Of a stretch of 64,000 nucleotides of DNA, positions 43,913-52,507 are shown one piece after another. Position 1 is the stretch's first letter; each line of letters opens with the position of its first letter. Under the pieces are notes generated by a model. It had not been told where the DNA came from. It saw only the letters and a list, made by a program, of their open reading frames with translations, and did no database searches. This stretch comes from Candidatus Cloacimonadota bacterium (GTDB taxonomy: Bacteria > Cloacimonadota > Cloacimonadia > Cloacimonadales > Cloacimonadaceae): positions 9,755 to 73,754 of the forward strand of contig JAEZUG010000019.1 in NCBI GenBank assembly GCA_023421135.1, written 5' to 3'. The translations under genes were made by a program, and so were the position numbers.

Positions 43913-44599
43913 TTAATTCTGTTCGGATTGGCAATCGGTGCAATTTCCGTGCTGACCCTGTCCGTTGTGGTTTCCTTGACCCATTCCGCCGTGTCCCATA
44001 CCTTGACAATCCATGCCATTGCCCATTCCTTCGTGTCCCATTCCGTTAGGACGATGGTTCTGCATTCTTTCACGCATTTCCTGCATGATGCGGCGTAGCT
44101 GGACTTTCTGTTCGCGGTTGAGTTGGTTCATGATTCTTTCGTGATGATTCAGCCTGGCTTCGGACATCTCGGTGCGCAGGTTGTTGATTCTGCGGTTCAA
44201 GTTGCGCGCTCTGCGGAAGTTTTCGTTCATCATGGCGTCTTTGAGCTCATTTCTGAGGGTGCGAATGGCTTCATGGTTGCGTCTTTGTTCGTTACGAAAG
44301 CGTTCCACCATGCCTCTGATCTCTGCATGTTGAGCGCGGTTCAGGTCGAGACGACTCCAGATGCCCATGCCATCGTTTTGACCATTCTGCATATCGCAAT
44401 CCATACCCATGTGCATGGGAGGCCTGGGGCTATTTTGTTGGGAGTGATTCATATTGTGGTTATGGCCGGGGCGGTGGTTTTGTTCAGTTTGTCCCGGACG
44501 GGCGGGGCTGGTTTCGTTTTGGTTTTGCTCGCTGGTTTGAGCCAGCAGGATCACAGTCATCAGACTAAGTGCAAGTGCTAGAATGATTATCTTTTTCAT
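43913..44599 (-). CDS. Periplasmic Spy/CpxP-like protein, Met/His-rich
   Basis: The 228-residue protein has a signal peptide (MKKIIILALALSLMTVILLA) and a His/Met/Asn-rich segment (HRPGHNHNMNHSQQ, HMGMDCDM). The helical core has LNRAQHAEIRGMVERFRNEQ and LNREQKVQLRRIM (LTxxQ-like repeats). It ends in a Gly/Met/His tail (GHEGMGNGMDCQGMGHGGMG). The core fits the Spy/CpxP chaperone fold; the flanks look metal-binding (Cu/Ni/Zn class). It is the last gene of the sigma-factor operon and directly abuts the metal-sensor gene. Confidence 0.82.
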   Translation of the reverse strand: MKKIIILALALSLMTVILLAQTSEQNQNETSPARPGQTEQNHRPGHNHNMNHSQQNSPRPPMHMGMDCDMQNGQNDGMGIWSRLDLNRAQHAEIRGMVERFRNEQRRNHEAIRTLRNELKDAMMNENFRRARNLNRRINNLRTEMSEARLNHHERIMNQLNREQKVQLRRIMQEMRERMQNHRPNGMGHEGMGNGMDCQGMGHGGMGQGNHNGQGQHGNCTDCQSEQN

Positions 44600-45115
44600 T
44601 TATTCTCCTTCTTGATTCCGGTCGAGTCTGCGGGCGGGGCGTCGGAATCCATCTCTGTCCCCATCCCGGTCTCTCCAGTTCATACGGTCAATTCTTTCAG
44701 AGCGACGGCGAATGCGCTCGGCTCTGCGGTTAAAAAACTCTTTTGCCTCTTCGGAACTCATCTCTTTACGGCGTTCGATCAGGCGTTTGCCGAGCTCGCG
44801 TTCGAGAAGGGATTGTTCACTCAGAGAGCGTTCCAATATGGTGTTCAAGGCCGGTTCGTTGATGGGTTCTTTGGCCAGCTCGGTCATAAATTCGTGTTTG
44901 GTTTCACGGAAAGTGGTTCTGAGGGTGCGGATACTGTCTGAATCTGCCCAGGATCTGTCTCTATCCCTGCGGTGATGGGATTCGGTATCTGGTCTGGGAC
45001 GGTTTCTGTGATGATGGTTTGGTCCCCGCACTGTCAAATATATAAATGCTGCCACGACGGCCAGATTGAAGGCCAGGGACACCAGCAGCAGGATATTAGA
45101 AAGCTTCTTGCTCAT
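44600..45115 (-). CDS. Periplasmic metal-sensor-like protein (Metal_resist/CnrR type)
   Basis: Start set at ATG 45115 (MSKKLSNILLLVSLAFNLAV) with GGAG at 6 bases; longer frames overlap the anti-sigma gene. The 171-residue protein has an N-terminal membrane anchor, a His-rich stretch (GPNHHHRNRPRP, ESHHRRDRD) and a helical hairpin core (TTFRETKHEFMTELAKE, ERELGKRLIERRKEMSSEEA) as in periplasmic heavy-metal sensors. The C-terminus is Arg/Asp-rich. It probably works with the sigma/anti-sigma pair upstream. Confidence 0.78.
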   Translation of the reverse strand: MSKKLSNILLLVSLAFNLAVVAAFIYLTVRGPNHHHRNRPRPDTESHHRRDRDRSWADSDSIRTLRTTFRETKHEFMTELAKEPINEPALNTILERSLSEQSLLERELGKRLIERRKEMSSEEAKEFFNRRAERIRRRSERIDRMNWRDRDGDRDGFRRPARRLDRNQEGE

Positions 45116-45548
45116 TCTCATCTCCATAAGCGTAGTCTTCCAGGATGCTGTTTTCGCCAAAGGTGGCGAGCTCGGTGTTCTCTTCTTTCTGAGTCTGGGC
45201 TGCGCTTTGATTTTGGCTGTTATAGGTCTTTATGCCCACCAGGCTGCCTATGCAGAGGCTGAGGATCAGAGCTGCGGCAACCGGGAGCTTTTGGGTGAAA
45301 AGGTTGGAGTGATGGATCTTCCCGGCTCTTTGGGAGCTGACTTCTGCCATGATGCGGGCGTGAAGCCCGGAGGGGAATTCCGGAGCTGAGGCGGGAAAGA
45401 TCATCGTGTTGAGTCTAATTTGATCTTTTTGGAAGTCGCGACAGGCGAGACAAGCTTCAAGATGCTGGTTTAGAGCGAACTTGAGCCTGGGACGCAACTC
45501 CCCGGCGACTTGGTTGATGATCAGTTGTTCGGCTTTTAAGCATCTCAT
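45096..45548 (-). CDS. Membrane anti-sigma factor with zinc-finger (zf-HC2-like) domain
   Basis: The 150-residue protein has an N-terminal HxxxCxxC motif (H29, C33, C36 in NQHLEACLACRDF), the ZAS signature. One membrane helix (VAAALILSLCIGSLVGI) follows near residues 90-106. It should hold the adjacent ECF sigma factor at the membrane until stress. AAGGAG precedes the ATG; the next gene overlaps it by 20 bp. Confidence 0.87.
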   Translation of the reverse strand: MRCLKAEQLIINQVAGELRPRLKFALNQHLEACLACRDFQKDQIRLNTMIFPASAPEFPSGLHARIMAEVSSQRAGKIHHSNLFTQKLPVAAALILSLCIGSLVGIKTYNSQNQSAAQTQKEENTELATFGENSILEDYAYGDENEQEAF

Positions 45549-45580
45549 CGCTGTGTCTCCTTTTTAGTATGTTTCATAGT

Positions 45581-46075
45581 CTATACCTCCGGGCTGCCTT
45601 CATCCTTCATCATTTTTTTACGAAGGATCTTCTTGGCGCGAACGCAGAGGGACTCCACGGCTTTCACAGATATTCCCATGCGGGCTGAAATCTCTTTGTA
45701 GCTAAGCTTTTCAAAGTATTGCAGGTGCAAGACTCCGGAGAGTTTGGGAGGAAGCTCTGCCAAGGCGGCATGCAGGGGAGAGAAATCCGGCTCGGAATAC
45801 TCTTTGGGAGCCGGCATCAGATTGAAATCTCCCGGGTCCTTGCTGATGAAGCGGGAATTCTTCTTGAGGTGGGAGTAGCTCTTATTGTGTGCTATGCGGT
45901 AGAGATAGGCCAGGGAGGTCTCCCCATCTATGCTCTCGATGTGTTCATAAAAGGACAGAAACGTGATCTGGGTGAGGTCCTGAGCATCTGCCTCATTGCG
46001 AACCAAATTCCAGATATAATTGTATATCCGCCTTTCGTGCTGAGTGAGAAAATCCTCAAACTGCTCTTTCTTCAT
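45581..46075 (-). CDS. ECF-type RNA polymerase sigma factor
   Basis: The 164-residue protein has sigma region 2 (RRIYNYIWNLVRNEADAQDL, AYLYRIAHNKSYSHLKK) and region 4 (LSGVLHLQYFEKLSYKEISA, RMGISVKAVESLCVRAKKIL) and lacks region 3, as ECF factors do. It begins the operon sigma-anti-sigma-sensor-Spy. GGAG precedes the ATG. In the 95-bp gap upstream, GGAAAC followed about 17 bp later by TGGACT is a weak candidate for an autoregulated ECF promoter. Confidence 0.93.
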   Translation of the reverse strand: MKKEQFEDFLTQHERRIYNYIWNLVRNEADAQDLTQITFLSFYEHIESIDGETSLAYLYRIAHNKSYSHLKKNSRFISKDPGDFNLMPAPKEYSEPDFSPLHAALAELPPKLSGVLHLQYFEKLSYKEISARMGISVKAVESLCVRAKKILRKKMMKDEGSPEV

Positions 46076-46170
46076 TTATTCTCCACAGTAATCTGAGTCC
46101 AATACCAAAAAGAGCGCAGTTTCCTGCAAGCACTTTTTTTAAGCGAGGTGAAAAACGGAGGGAGGAAGGA

Positions 46171-46809
46171 CTATTTGAGGTCTATGAGCTTATGGAGCTG
46201 GAGCTGAAGCCTGTGGGGCAGGCCGTCTTCCAGCAGCCAGGCGGCAAGCTGGGTGGGAGCAAGGCGCTCCGCTATGGGGGAAAAGATGATGTGATATGCC
46301 TGTAAGCTGTGAGCCTGGATAAAATCCACTGCAAAGAGGTAGTCTTCCCTGGTGGCGAGCACAAACTTGAGCTCATCCTGAGGCCGTAGATGAGGCAGAT
46401 TCTCCAGCCAAGGGGAAAGGTCTGCTTCGGTGTTCCAAACGCCGCTGGCGGGGCATTTGATATCCACAATGGCCGTCACGTAGTCGGGCAGTCCCTGCAG
46501 GGAAACAGAACCGTTAGTCTCCAGCAGAATGGTGTAGCCTTCGGGGTGGAGAGTAGCAAAGAGGGGGAGGAGCTCTTCCTTCTGCAAAAGCGGCTCGCCA
46601 CCGGTGATTTCCACCAGGCGGGCAGGATAGGCTTTGATCTCGCTGAGGATACTCGGCAGGCTCATGGAGTTGCCTTCGGAGTGCGAATAGCTGGTGTCGC
46701 ACCAGGAGCAGCGCAGGTTACAGCCCGCCAGGCGCACAAAAATACAGGGTAAACCGGAGTAACTCGATTCACCCTGTAAACTATAGAAAATCTCGCAGAT
46801 TTGGAGCAC
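46171..46809 (-). CDS. queE: 7-carboxy-7-deazaguanine synthase (radical SAM)
   Basis: The 212-residue enzyme has an N-terminal EIFYSLQGESSYSGLPCIFV and the cluster motif CNLRCSWC (C30, C34, C37) in the short QueE core. GGEPLLQ is the SAM-binding element. It converts carboxy-tetrahydropterin to CDG in queuosine/preQ0 synthesis. QueC and QueD are not in the window. The start is GTG at 46809 with AGGA upstream, 8 bp after the MobB-like gene. Confidence 0.93.
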   Translation of the reverse strand: MLQICEIFYSLQGESSYSGLPCIFVRLAGCNLRCSWCDTSYSHSEGNSMSLPSILSEIKAYPARLVEITGGEPLLQKEELLPLFATLHPEGYTILLETNGSVSLQGLPDYVTAIVDIKCPASGVWNTEADLSPWLENLPHLRPQDELKFVLATREDYLFAVDFIQAHSLQAYHIIFSPIAERLAPTQLAAWLLEDGLPHRLQLQLHKLIDLK

Positions 46810-46817
46810 TGTGGATC

Positions 46818-47627
46818 CTAAAAGGGAGCGCCCAGGTCTTCCTCTGAGGCAAGAGGATTGATGGAGATCTCGATGCTGCCAGCTTTATCCACACCCTTAA
46901 GGTTGTGCACAAAGCTCAGGATGCTGTCCTTGAGAAGCTTTTGCACAAAGGGAACAATTGCCAGCTCTTCTCCACCTATCCTCAGGATCAGCTCTTTGGC
47001 GCTATCCTGCACGCAATCGCCACGCTTGGCCCGGCCTTGCACAATATCGCAAGCCATTTGGTAGCAATCCTTGCCACAGGCGCTGCAACATTCCGGAGGA
47101 GAGCAGGGGAGGATCTCGAAGCTACGCTGGATCACGGTGTTCACAAAGGCATCCTTATGCTTTTGCAGGCAGAAGACGGGGAGGCCTTGGTAGGAATCCA
47201 GCTCTCCGGAGATAATCCCGGAGATGCCGATGGTGGTCTCGTCGATCAATTCGTCCAGTTGTTCTGTGGACTGGGCGCAGACGATCTTGGGAACGGGTGC
47301 GTCTTTCATGCCTTCAATCACCAAAAAGTCGGCTTTGAGGTAGGTGATGATTTCTGCCAGATCAGGCTGGGTGTAGCCGCCATCGGGTCTTTGGCTTCCA
47401 GGCAGGATCAAAGCGCTGTCAAAGAGGCCTCTGGCAAAGACGGCAGAGCTTCCCGCTGCGGCATGCTTGGCGGAGTTTGAGCCTTCTTTATCGGCACGAT
47501 AGGCTTCGGAGTGGATATCCTTGAGGCTGGCAACTTTGTAACCCCGGGCTTTGAGAGCGGAGATCAGGGCAATTGCGGCAGTGGTTTTGCCGGTGTGATG
47601 ATAACCGATGATGGCAATAGCTTTCAA
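46818..47627 (-). CDS. MobB-like P-loop protein with C-terminal Cys cluster
   Basis: The 269-residue protein begins with a MobB-type P-loop (AIIGYHHTGKTTAAIALISA) and has DFLVIEGMKDAPVPKIVCA near 98-116. After about residue 175 there is a Cys-rich segment (ILPCSPPECCSACGKDCYQ, then GDCVQD) that may bind Fe-S or zinc. MobB binds GTP and assists molybdopterin guanine dinucleotide formation, but no other Moco gene is present. It overlaps ispF by 4 bp. The extended type is known in some archaea and anaerobes; its role is unclear. Confidence 0.82.
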   Translation of the reverse strand: MKAIAIIGYHHTGKTTAAIALISALKARGYKVASLKDIHSEAYRADKEGSNSAKHAAAGSSAVFARGLFDSALILPGSQRPDGGYTQPDLAEIITYLKADFLVIEGMKDAPVPKIVCAQSTEQLDELIDETTIGISGIISGELDSYQGLPVFCLQKHKDAFVNTVIQRSFEILPCSPPECCSACGKDCYQMACDIVQGRAKRGDCVQDSAKELILRIGGEELAIVPFVQKLLKDSILSFVHNLKGVDKAGSIEISINPLASEEDLGAPF

Positions 47628-48106
47628 AGCTGCTCCAATAGCACAACGGCCGAGGCAGTGATCCCTTCCAGGGAACCGCTGATGCCCAGGCCTTCTTCGG
47701 TGGTGGCTTTCACAGAAATGGCTTCCAACTCTGACAGAAGATCCTGTGCCAAAGCTTCACGCATAGAGAGGATAAAGGGCGCCAGACGGGGTTCCTGAGC
47801 GCAGATGGTGGAATCCAGATTGCTCAGCCGGTAGCCTCTGTCCTGCACCAGGCGGTATGCTTCGCGCAGGAGGATGCGGCTGTCTATATCCTTGTATTTA
47901 ATGTCGTTATCCGGAAAGAGTGCACCGATGTCTCCCAGAGCCAGAGCTCCCAAAAGAGCATCGATGATGGCATGGATCAGAACGTCTGCATCGGAGTGTC
48001 CCAGCAGCCCCCGGGAGTGAGGTATCTCCACGCCACCCAGGATGAGCTTGCGGCCAGGTGCCAGACGATGAACGTCGTAGCCAAAACCAATCCGGAAGGG
48101 AATCAC
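47624..48106 (-). CDS. ispF: 2-C-methyl-D-erythritol 2,4-cyclodiphosphate synthase
   Basis: The 160-residue enzyme of the MEP isoprenoid pathway has GFGYDVHRLAPGRKLILGGV near 7-26 (metal DxH), LLGHSDADVLIHAIIDALLG near 34-53, DIGALFPDND and KATTEEGLGISGSLEGI. It forms the cyclic diphosphate from CDP-ME 2-phosphate. The start is GTG at 48106, directly after the stop of the GlmS-like gene. ispD is two genes upstream. Confidence 0.96.
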   Translation of the reverse strand: MIPFRIGFGYDVHRLAPGRKLILGGVEIPHSRGLLGHSDADVLIHAIIDALLGALALGDIGALFPDNDIKYKDIDSRILLREAYRLVQDRGYRLSNLDSTICAQEPRLAPFILSMREALAQDLLSELEAISVKATTEEGLGISGSLEGITASAVVLLEQL

Positions 48107-50848
48107 TTAGTCCACCGTGATGGATTTGGAAACGTTCTTGGGCACGTCCGGATGCACACCATGATCGATCACGCCCAGGCGATCCAGCTTGTTCAGCTTG
48201 CGGACGCTCATTCTGAGAGCCAGAAGCTGCAGGACAAGGGTGGCGGAGAAGCAGGTCAGCAGGCTGTCACCCGTTTTGGGCAGCATAATGTAGGCCCAAC
48301 CGTAGTAGCTGCCTTCATTGGGGTTGGTGCTGGCATTCTTCAGCAGGTTGGAGTTTTCCTCGGCAATCACATAGGTTCTGGCACCGCGGATCTTGTGAGT
48401 ATTGATCTGAGAGATCGTGAGGTTCACGTCCCGCTCATCCGGCCCGGTCACATAGATCAGCGGGTAGCTGCGGTACATAGGCTCAAAAAAGTCGTGCTTG
48501 GCGATTACTTCGTTAAAGACTTCCAGGCCTGCTTTACTGAGGTTGAAAGGCTGATTGCGGGTGAACATATAGGTATTCATGGCTTTAAAGATCTCTTTGG
48601 TTTCCTGGTGATCGAGTCCGCGTTGCTGTCCCAGATCATCCACCTTATCCACCAGTTCTCCATAGGAATTTACGAAGTTGCGCACGTGTTTCAGGCCAAA
48701 GACGGTATTCTTACCCAGGATGGTATTGGGGCCATGCTTGAATTCGGAGGCTTCGCGGCCTTCGGCATGATTGAGCACGGTCTCGCGGATCTTGAGAGCT
48801 CCTTCCAAGGCCACACCAGTGATCTTGGTAGCCAGAATATGCAGGGAGGGTTCCATATAGATCTTGGCAGCCATGGAATCTATCACGTCCGAGGTATTAT
48901 CGATCGTCTCGGCCAGTAGCGAGGGGATGGTGCCCAGGCTTTCCAGACGGCGCCGGATATCTTCTTCCAGTCTGGTGCGGGCAGGGTCATTGGCATCCAG
49001 CAGTTCCAGCTTCATCTGTCCGGCTCGGATGGCAAGATAGTAGAAGAGGGTGATCTGATTCATGAAGCTCTTGGTAGCAGGTACGGCAATCTCCGGACCG
49101 CAGAGGATAGGAACGGCTGTGTCGGCCTTTTCCTGTCCCAGAGTGGAATTCATGTTGTTAACCAGCACCACCTTGTGGACTTTCAGTTCCTTGTGGGTAA
49201 TATCGTTGAAGATATCGATGAGGTCTTTGGTTTCGCCGGATTGGGAGACTCCGATGATGAGATCGTTGTCCTTGATGCAATTGGAATACTCTCCTCGGAA
49301 GTCTCCGGGGAGGATGGGGATGATCTCGATTTCGGCAATGGAATTGAAGAAGAGAGCGGCAACCTTGGTGGCATTGAAAGAGGTTCCGCAAGCTATTGAG
49401 TAGGCATTGCGGCTGCATTGGATGGTATTTTTCAGCTCTCTCAGGAAGCTCTGAACTGTGTGTTCAAACTTCGCCACGTCCAGGCGCTCCGAGAGGGAAT
49501 CCAGCACCTTGGCCAAAAAGACCCGGCTGATCTCATAGTCTTTGCCGATCAGATCCAGGAAGATATTCTTCTCATCGGAAAAGAAGTACTTCTGCAAGAA
49601 GCCTTCCTGCTGTGCTGCTGCCAGGATGGATTGATACTCATCACCGGCCTTTTGGTAGAAGAGCTTGAAAGTGGTGCTTTCCAGCAGTTCGTTAAAGAGT
49701 TTGGCACGCTCCTCGAATCCATTGGTGCCCACAATCTCCAGCATCACGCCATTCATGTGATCCATCAGCTTCTCTTCAGTGAGCAGTTGAATCATGCGTT
49801 TCCCGGTGTTGGAGCCGCCCTGGAAGAGTTTGATCAGCTTGCCGGTGCTTTCCACCTGCGCCTTGATCTCCTGATCCATAAAGTATTCAAAGCCCGGCAG
49901 CAGAGCAATGTCTTCCGCCCGAAGCTTGGACCAGACCGGCTGGGTGTAGATCTTATCCCCGGCCTTGTAGATCTCGTCCTTCTGACCCACTTTCTTGAAG
50001 TTGAGGTCTTTGGCGGCATAGATCTGATAGTTCTCTGCAGTGTATTCGGCAAATTCGCCCTCGCGCAGATTGACCAGACGCTTAGTAAAACGCAAGACGG
50101 CAGTGAGATCGCTCGAGGCCAAACAGAAGGGGGAATCCTCCAGCTCGCCCACGCCAAAATAGAGGCTGCTTCCGGCTTTGATCGCCCAGGAAGTCTCCGT
50201 TTCGGGATCCACAATCACCGCGGCATAGGAGCCCACCATGCGGTCTGCAGTGCTGATGATGGCACGGCGCATGCAGGCCTTGCGCTCTTCCGGGATGATG
50301 GGGTTCCTGGCTTTGTCCATCTCTATATCAAAATAGTGTTCCACACTGTGCACCAGCATCTCGCCATCGTTATCTGAAAGCACCGTGTGTCCTTCCTGAG
50401 TGAGGAAGACCTTGAGCTCGCGGGTATTGGTGATATTGCCGTTATGAGCGCCATAGATGTGGCGCTTGCATTTCACCTCATGCGGCTGGGCATTGGTCTT
50501 ATTCACCTGTCCAAAAGTAGCCCAACGCACTTGCCCGCAAAAGATCTTACCGGCTTGCTTTTCGATGCCCAGGGTTCTCACCAGATGGCTGGGGGCACCC
50601 ACGTCTTTGAGCAGAGTGATGTTCTTTTGATCATCCTGGAAGGCTGCTCCAGTGGAGTCATAGCCTCTGTATTCCAAAGCCTTAAGCAACGTGGAAGCAT
50701 ATTCTCCCAGCTTAATGCTGACTCTTGGTAAAGCCAGACCCAACACTCCACAGCCCAATCCCAAAACCGGAACCCGGAGATTGAGGCTCTTATTCTCGAG
50801 TTTCTTTAAAATTCTGACTGCTGCATTTGCTTTTCTTCTCTGTTTCAT
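48107..50848 (-). CDS. Enlarged GlmS-like glutamine:sugar-phosphate amidotransferase/isomerase
   Basis: At 913 residues it is about 300 longer than GlmS. The glutaminase domain has LGCGVLG (C33), EYRGYDSTG, QVRWATFGQVNKTNAQPH, HNGNITNTREL and SDNDGE. Two SIS domains follow with IACGTSFNATKVA, GVSQSGETKDLIDIF and a C-terminus DVPKNVSKSITVD matching GlmS. The likely nucleophile Cys is at position 33, not 2, so a propeptide must be removed or a start must lie nearer. Extra sequence sits between the glutaminase and SIS domains (about 280-480). It probably makes glucosamine 6-phosphate, though another ketose substrate cannot be excluded. Confidence 0.82.
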   Translation of the reverse strand: MKQRRKANAAVRILKKLENKSLNLRVPVLGLGCGVLGLALPRVSIKLGEYASTLLKALEYRGYDSTGAAFQDDQKNITLLKDVGAPSHLVRTLGIEKQAGKIFCGQVRWATFGQVNKTNAQPHEVKCKRHIYGAHNGNITNTRELKVFLTQEGHTVLSDNDGEMLVHSVEHYFDIEMDKARNPIIPEERKACMRRAIISTADRMVGSYAAVIVDPETETSWAIKAGSSLYFGVGELEDSPFCLASSDLTAVLRFTKRLVNLREGEFAEYTAENYQIYAAKDLNFKKVGQKDEIYKAGDKIYTQPVWSKLRAEDIALLPGFEYFMDQEIKAQVESTGKLIKLFQGGSNTGKRMIQLLTEEKLMDHMNGVMLEIVGTNGFEERAKLFNELLESTTFKLFYQKAGDEYQSILAAAQQEGFLQKYFFSDEKNIFLDLIGKDYEISRVFLAKVLDSLSERLDVAKFEHTVQSFLRELKNTIQCSRNAYSIACGTSFNATKVAALFFNSIAEIEIIPILPGDFRGEYSNCIKDNDLIIGVSQSGETKDLIDIFNDITHKELKVHKVVLVNNMNSTLGQEKADTAVPILCGPEIAVPATKSFMNQITLFYYLAIRAGQMKLELLDANDPARTRLEEDIRRRLESLGTIPSLLAETIDNTSDVIDSMAAKIYMEPSLHILATKITGVALEGALKIRETVLNHAEGREASEFKHGPNTILGKNTVFGLKHVRNFVNSYGELVDKVDDLGQQRGLDHQETKEIFKAMNTYMFTRNQPFNLSKAGLEVFNEVIAKHDFFEPMYRSYPLIYVTGPDERDVNLTISQINTHKIRGARTYVIAEENSNLLKNASTNPNEGSYYGWAYIMLPKTGDSLLTCFSATLVLQLLALRMSVRKLNKLDRLGVIDHGVHPDVPKNVSKSITVD

Positions 50849-51568
50849 TCAGTCCTCATTTATACTTTCTATATTATTCTTTATCAGTAGCTTGGCCAGA
50901 AGCCAATCCTGGGAATCGGTAAGCTTGATATTGAGCTCGGAGCTGGTCAGCACCCGAACCGTCCCACCACAATGCTCCACCAGAGAGGCATCATCCGTGC
51001 CAAAGAACTGGTCTTCATAAGCCTTCAAGTAGGCGTCCATAATCAAGCTGTAGCCAAAGACCTGTGGAGTGAAAACCTGCATCAGCCGATCTCGCTCCAG
51101 AGTAGCTGTTACAACCCCATCCTGCACGGACTTGACGGTGTGTTTGAGAGGAGCTCCGGGAATCACAGCGCCACAATCCTGCACCGCTTCATAGAGATCC
51201 TCCAACAACAGAGGATTGATAAAGGGTCGCACTCCGTCGTGGATAAAGACATAGTCTGTTTCCTGCGGACAGGCCTGCAAGGCTCCGAAGATGGAATCCT
51301 GCCGTTCTTTACCTCCCGCTATCACTTTCCAGGGCTTGCCGGGATGTTCCCAATAGCTCTGAATCAAGCGCTCCACCGGCTCTATATCCTCTTCCGGAGC
51401 AGTGATCAATAGGCTCGAGATGATTGGTGAATCCATGAATACGGAGAGCGTCCGGATCAGCACCGGGATTCCGCCCAGTTCGCGATATTGCTTCTTGATA
51501 GTGCCACCCATCCGGGAGCCGCTGCCGGCAGCAGTGATGATAGCAGTGTTGTGGCTCAGGACTTCCAT
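50849..51568 (-). CDS. ispD: 2-C-methyl-D-erythritol 4-phosphate cytidylyltransferase
   Basis: The 239-residue enzyme has ITAAGSGSRMGGTIKKQYRE near 11-30 (CTP-binding), VIAGGKERQDSIFGAL, FIHDGVRPFINP and TPQVFGYSLI, all IspD signatures. It makes CDP-ME in the MEP pathway. It overlaps the radical SAM gene by 13 bp and abuts the GlmS-like gene. Confidence 0.96.
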   Translation of the reverse strand: MEVLSHNTAIITAAGSGSRMGGTIKKQYRELGGIPVLIRTLSVFMDSPIISSLLITAPEEDIEPVERLIQSYWEHPGKPWKVIAGGKERQDSIFGALQACPQETDYVFIHDGVRPFINPLLLEDLYEAVQDCGAVIPGAPLKHTVKSVQDGVVTATLERDRLMQVFTPQVFGYSLIMDAYLKAYEDQFFGTDDASLVEHCGGTVRVLTSSELNIKLTDSQDWLLAKLLIKNNIESINED

Positions 51569-52503
51569 TGGTAAAAGATTCCGCGCTCTTCCCGGTGGGA
51601 CATCACCCAGCCATCTGAGCTGAATTGCCTGAGTATCTTGGAGATCTCGTTAATATGCAGATTAAGGATGCTGGCCATGTCCTCCGCAGTGCAGGGACGC
51701 CGCACCAGGAGGGACTTGACCACTTCCCTGGCTTCACTATCCACGGGATGGCTGTATTTCTTATATTCCACTTTGGCGATGATCTCCACCGGAGAAGCCA
51801 AAGTCTCAGAAAAAAGGTCTTTGACCCGGGAAAGTAGCTCAGTATCGGCAGCCTTCACCCAATCCTCAGCTCCGGGACGATCCAGGCTATTGATCTGCAC
51901 CAAGTCCGGCTTGATCCTGCCGATCGCATCCCGCAAATGATAAAGCTCTTCCTCGTGATCGTTCAAGCCGGGAATAATGAAGACTTCCAGCCAGATCTTA
52001 CCACGATACTCCTGTCTCAGAGCCACCAAAGACTCCACCAGGGTGGAAGCCAGCAGCCCGGCCTTGGGACGGTTCAGCCTCTGGAAGACATCTTCACTCA
52101 CGGCATCCAGAGATGGCAGAATGATGTCGCAAGGCAAGATATCCTGCCTAAGCTGCGGATCGTCCAGCAGCACTCCATTGGTGAGCAAGGCCAGCTTGTA
52201 GCCCGGGAAATTCGCCTTGATAAAAGCGATCAGTTCCCCAATCCGGCTATACAGAGTTGGCTCTCCCGCCCCCGAGAAAGTGATGTGATCCAGCTCCGGC
52301 TTGGTGCGTAGAAAGGCACTGAGCTCCTGGCAGATATCCTCCAGCGGAAAGAATTCCTGTCTGGTGGTCTCCAGGTGAGTGGTGCGCTGCACCTCGCAAT
52401 AGACGCAATTGAGCGGACAATACTTATAGGGCACCAGGTCAACACCCAGGGAAACTCCCAGACGGCGTGACATAACCGGTCCAAAGAGATGTGTATATTT
52501 CAT
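51556..52503 (-). CDS. Radical SAM protein with C-terminal winged-helix-like domain
   Basis: The 315-residue protein carries CPLNCVYC (C29, C33, C36), FSGAGEPTLY as the SAM-binding GGE-like element and SLDAVSEDVFQRLNRP. This is the COG0731-type Fe-S oxidoreductase family, of unknown reaction in most bacteria. Residues about 240-315 look like a winged helix (RRPCTAEDMASILNLHINEI) and could bind nucleic acid. It lies 4 bp after bamA. Confidence 0.85.
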   Translation of the reverse strand: MKYTHLFGPVMSRRLGVSLGVDLVPYKYCPLNCVYCEVQRTTHLETTRQEFFPLEDICQELSAFLRTKPELDHITFSGAGEPTLYSRIGELIAFIKANFPGYKLALLTNGVLLDDPQLRQDILPCDIILPSLDAVSEDVFQRLNRPKAGLLASTLVESLVALRQEYRGKIWLEVFIIPGLNDHEEELYHLRDAIGRIKPDLVQINSLDRPGAEDWVKAADTELLSRVKDLFSETLASPVEIIAKVEYKKYSHPVDSEAREVVKSLLVRRPCTAEDMASILNLHINEISKILRQFSSDGWVMSHREERGIFYQWKS

Positions 52504-52507
52504 TTAG

